A DNA stretch of 8,235 nucleotides, taken from contig JANRMC010000070.1 in the NCBI GenBank assembly GCA_033761915.1, positions 1 to 8,235 of the forward strand, in the 5' to 3' direction. This stretch comes from JACMLD01 sp033761915. Its GTDB lineage: Bacteria; Bacteroidota; Bacteroidia; Chitinophagales; Chitinophagaceae. Both the position numbers and the translations under genes were made by a program. The notes under the pieces are model-generated. The model had not been told where the DNA came from. It did no database searches and was given only the letters and a program-made list of their open reading frames with translations. Positions 6,180 to 8,235 of the stretch are shown in pieces. Positions within the stretch are counted from its first letter, which is position 1. Each line of letters opens with the position of its first letter.

Positions 6180-7604
6180 TCAGGCAATTTTTAAAAACCG
6201 CTTCATTAGTTTTTGTGGCAGGCCATCTGCCGGGGTATTGGTAATGGCATTGGTAACCGGCAACTGAATATTTACACAGGTACCTTCTGCTTTTATACTT
6301 TTAATACTCATATTACCCTGCAGTGTTTTTACAAGGTCGCGGCAAATCATCAGGCCAAGGCCGGTGCCCATTTCCTGGTGGGTACCTTCGGTAGTGTAAA
6401 ACTCTTTTTGCATTACATTTAATATCGTTTCATCATCCATCCCAATGCCGGTATCGCAAACCTGCAAAAACAAAACCTCCAGTTTACTATGAGCTTTAAT
6501 GGTTACGGTGCCGCCCTCGTTGGTAAATTTTATAGCGTTCGATACCAGGTTGCGCAAAACAATTTCAAGCACATTGGAGTCGGCCATGCACTTTAAATCT
6601 CTTGTAATAGTTTTTTTAATGGTAATATTTTTATTGGCAGCCGGAAACCGCATCAGGTTAATAACCTTATTGGTTACCAGGTTTACATCCACTTCTTTAA
6701 TGGTAAATCCGCTTTCATTAATTTCCAGCTTGGCCCAACTAATGAGGTTTTCAAAAAGGTTCGACATTTTTACCAGCTCCTTTTTAAAATCGGGTAAAAT
6801 ATCTTTCATGGTATTTAGTATTTCCTCTTCCGTTTTAGACGATTTCATAATCATTTTCAATCCTTCAATAGGAGAACGGAGATCGTGACTTACTATAGAA
6901 AATACTTTGTTCAGCACCTGGTTTCTTTCTTCCAGCAGTAAACTTTTCTGCTTCAGCTCTTCATTCATTCTTCTCAATTCTTTATGCTGGCGGGTAATTT
7001 GTTTTTGAGAGGTTTTAATGCGTGCCGTTAAAAAGTACATAATAAAATAAAACAGCAGCAGGGCACAGGCATAACTCAGCATTTCATAGTCCTGTATATG
7101 GCGGTGTTGCATATGGCTGTGTTCTTCCAGCAGGTAATAAATGCCGTAAGTAAAATAGCTAAGCGATAGCAGCGATGTGGGAATAATGATATAATAAGAA
7201 TCAAAAAAATAAAAGATACAAATGATAAATACAATCTGAAAATACATCACGGCACGGTCGGCTAAAAAAATATTCATTAAAAAGAGAATGGCCGGAAAAA
7301 CGGTTAAGCCAATAAGATAAGCCACCGTGGTTTTGCCTTTATACATTAACCACCAAAGCAACAGGCAAATAATGCAGGGACATAAGTTACATACTACAAA
7401 TTGTAAGCGGCTGCTGCCAGAGTTATCAAAAAGAAGGAAAGCCGCATTGATCAGTAATATTAATAAACCTGCCAGGTTTAACACGTTAAACGAGTGTGCC
7501 CGCATGGTATCAATTTTCCGGGTGCCGGGTAAAGTACCTGCATTAATAAATTTCTTAAAGAAGTTTATTAATGGCCATAGCCGTGCAGTAAGGGATGCGC
7601 CCAT
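6180..7604 (-). CDS. Membrane-bound sensor histidine kinase (HisKA/HATPase_c), orphan
   Basis: The product has 474 aa. About six hydrophobic segments span residues 42-195 with only short loops, so there is no large extracytoplasmic sensor domain. A coiled-coil linker (about 197-232, KQITRQHKELRRMNEELKQK) leads to the dimerisation domain with H-box FSIVSHDLRSPIEGL and phosphoacceptor H240. The ATPase part has the N-box LRNLVSNAIKF (N352, N356), G1 box CDTGIGMDD (D384) and G2 box MGTGLGLMICRDL. All catalytic motifs look intact, so it should autophosphorylate. No response regulator lies beside it. The second hydrophobic segment carries four close cysteines (C72, C75, C77, C80), which is unusual. 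The first 40 residues are a cytoplasmic lead-in resembling other Bacteroidota kinases with a basic stretch before the first membrane segment, so I keep the start at 7604; an ATG at 7505 (M34) is the alternative. The signal sensed is unknown. Confidence 0.92.
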   Translation of the reverse strand: MGASLTARLWPLINFFKKFINAGTLPGTRKIDTMRAHSFNVLNLAGLLILLINAAFLLFDNSGSSRLQFVVCNLCPCIICLLLWWLMYKGKTTVAYLIGLTVFPAILFLMNIFLADRAVMYFQIVFIICIFYFFDSYYIIIPTSLLSLSYFTYGIYYLLEEHSHMQHRHIQDYEMLSYACALLLFYFIMYFLTARIKTSQKQITRQHKELRRMNEELKQKSLLLEERNQVLNKVFSIVSHDLRSPIEGLKMIMKSSKTEEEILNTMKDILPDFKKELVKMSNLFENLISWAKLEINESGFTIKEVDVNLVTNKVINLMRFPAANKNITIKKTITRDLKCMADSNVLEIVLRNLVSNAIKFTNEGGTVTIKAHSKLEVLFLQVCDTGIGMDDETILNVMQKEFYTTEGTHQEMGTGLGLMICRDLVKTLQGNMSIKSIKAEGTCVNIQLPVTNAITNTPADGLPQKLMKRFLKIA

Positions 7605-7905
7605 GTTGGTGTTGGTTTACTACGGGTACAAAATTGGGTTAGCGGTAAGGTTTATAAGGGTTTCCTATTAGGGATACGCAGGTTGTAACGCTTAATTTTG
7701 CGGAAAAGTATTGGATCGATTAAAAAGAACCAGTGAATGTAAAAATAGTATCAGCATTTCAAAAGGGCTACGCAAGCGGGCCGTAGTTATTAAATAAAAT
7801 TGTTAACTGAAACAGGTGAAACAAATGTTAATGCCGGTAATTGTTTTTGTTAACAGCATTTGTTGTTGGTAGAAACTCTGCGGAGAAATAAAAAACAATA
7901 ATATG
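7605..7905. other. 301-bp non-coding region between kinase and DinB-family gene
   Basis: No frame here looks like a gene on either strand. The kinase promoter must lie within it or in the DinB-family gene, but I found no TTG-N19-TAnnTTTG match. Small symmetrical features are CTACG-CGTAG around 7769-7787 and the inverted repeat at 7821-7863. GTTAAC occurs at 7802-7807 and again at 7849-7854. Confidence 0.6.
7821..7863 (-). repeat. Imperfect inverted repeat, possible terminator of the DinB-family gene
   Basis: ACAAATG (7821-7827) is repeated inverted as CATTTGT (7857-7863), and TTAA lies inside each arm, with a three-base bulge on one side. Read on the minus strand, the structure follows the DinB-family stop codon by about 40 nt and ends in a short run of T. 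The loop is large (about 20 nt) and the stem AT-rich, so terminator function is uncertain. Confidence 0.3.
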
Positions 7906-8235
7906 TCAGTATGAAACAACTTGTTTTAAATGATGTTCCAAGTGTTCAACATAATCGTTAATGAGAAAGTCAAGGGTCAAAAATTTGTCGCCAACATGGC
8001 AAACAAGTTTCAAGTTTTCATTCGGTATTCGTCTAATTAATTCAAGAATTTGCCTGTTATATACAGTCCAAAAGTCGATTATTTGCTGTCCGTCAATTTG
8101 CTGGTAAAAATTATACTTGTTCCATCTATTTTGGTCGTATGCAATTTTGGGGCTGTCTTCAAATTGTCCACGCACAAAACGTTGGTGATTGTTTGTAGCA
8201 CTGTCAATGAGGTGTCCAATAATTTCTTTTTTACT
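7906..8235 (-). CDS. DinB superfamily protein (5'-truncated by window edge)
   Basis: This is the C-terminal 109 residues of a DinB-family four-helix-bundle protein; the start lies beyond the right edge. The first visible residues, SKKEIIGHLIDSATNNHQRF, are the family's first-helix histidine motif. The end, FLINDYVEHLEHHLKQVVSY, carries the HxxxH pair, so the three metal-binding histidines of the family appear to be present. Relatives in this family include metal-dependent thiol transferases, among them bacillithiol S-transferases, but most members have no assigned reaction. A link to the bshC gene at the other end of the window is possible but unproven. The internal GTG at 8175 is not the start, because conserved sequence continues upstream of it. 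The gene is lower in G+C than hppD (20 of 60 bases at 7981-8040 against 29 of 60 at 2521-2580). Confidence 0.87.
   Translation of the reverse strand, partial: SKKEIIGHLIDSATNNHQRFVRGQFEDSPKIAYDQNRWNKYNFYQQIDGQQIIDFWTVYNRQILELIRRIPNENLKLVCHVGDKFLTLDFLINDYVEHLEHHLKQVVSY

Noticed and set aside
6499..6888. 129-codon open frame on the plus strand
   Set aside because: It lies wholly opposite the conserved kinase domain, whose H-box and N-box codons explain the sequence; the frame has no recognisable domain or start context.
7327..7671. 114-codon plus-strand frame over the kinase 5' end
   Set aside because: It is antisense to membrane segments of the kinase and runs into non-coding DNA; no coding features.

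Overview
The window looks like chromosomal DNA of a Bacteroidota member, most likely of the Chitinophagaceae type. This rests on the gene families present (bacillithiol synthesis, a TonB-type C-terminal domain attached to a periplasmic enzyme, 4-hydroxyphenylpyruvate dioxygenase, a DinB-family protein), on A-rich translation leaders without Shine-Dalgarno sequences, and on one intergenic match to the Bacteroidota promoter form TTG-N19-TAnnTTTG. The family assignment is an inference; no rRNA or marker gene is present.

Layout, left to right. The 3' half of bshC (2-790, + strand) meets an L,D-transpeptidase/TonB-C fusion gene (795-1964, - strand) tail to tail with 4 bp between them. Every other gene is on the minus strand. 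A 234-bp spacer (1965-2198) holds a clear intrinsic terminator for hppD and a compact GC-rich element containing a 23-codon ORF. hppD (2199-3329) follows, with a roughly 280-nt 5' leader (3330-3610) that starts at the best promoter in the window. The leader holds three stem-loops and a possible 33-aa Phe/Tyr-rich leader peptide.

Upstream of that promoter is a tight three-gene cluster read 5532 to 3652: a secreted beta-rich protein resembling the polymorphic toxin type 23 family, a lipoprotein of unknown family, and a 70-aa protein with a lysine-rich tail and six cysteines. Its internal gaps are 1 and 2 bp. A further secreted cysteine-containing protein (5604-6059) lies 71 bp upstream. It is separated by an intrinsic terminator from an orphan membrane histidine kinase (6180-7604). 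A 301-bp non-coding stretch then leads to the 3' part of a DinB-family gene (7906 to the window end).

How the genes work together. bshC (bacillithiol) and hppD (tyrosine catabolism) are housekeeping or metabolic genes and the L,D-transpeptidase acts on the cell wall. The 3652-5532 cluster is the part that could be an undescribed system: a secreted protein, an envelope lipoprotein and a tiny Cys/Lys protein apparently made from one transcript. The second interest is the hppD leader, where an aromatic-rich ORF plus hairpins precede a gene of aromatic amino acid breakdown. No CRISPR array, tRNA, rRNA, transposase or phage gene was seen.
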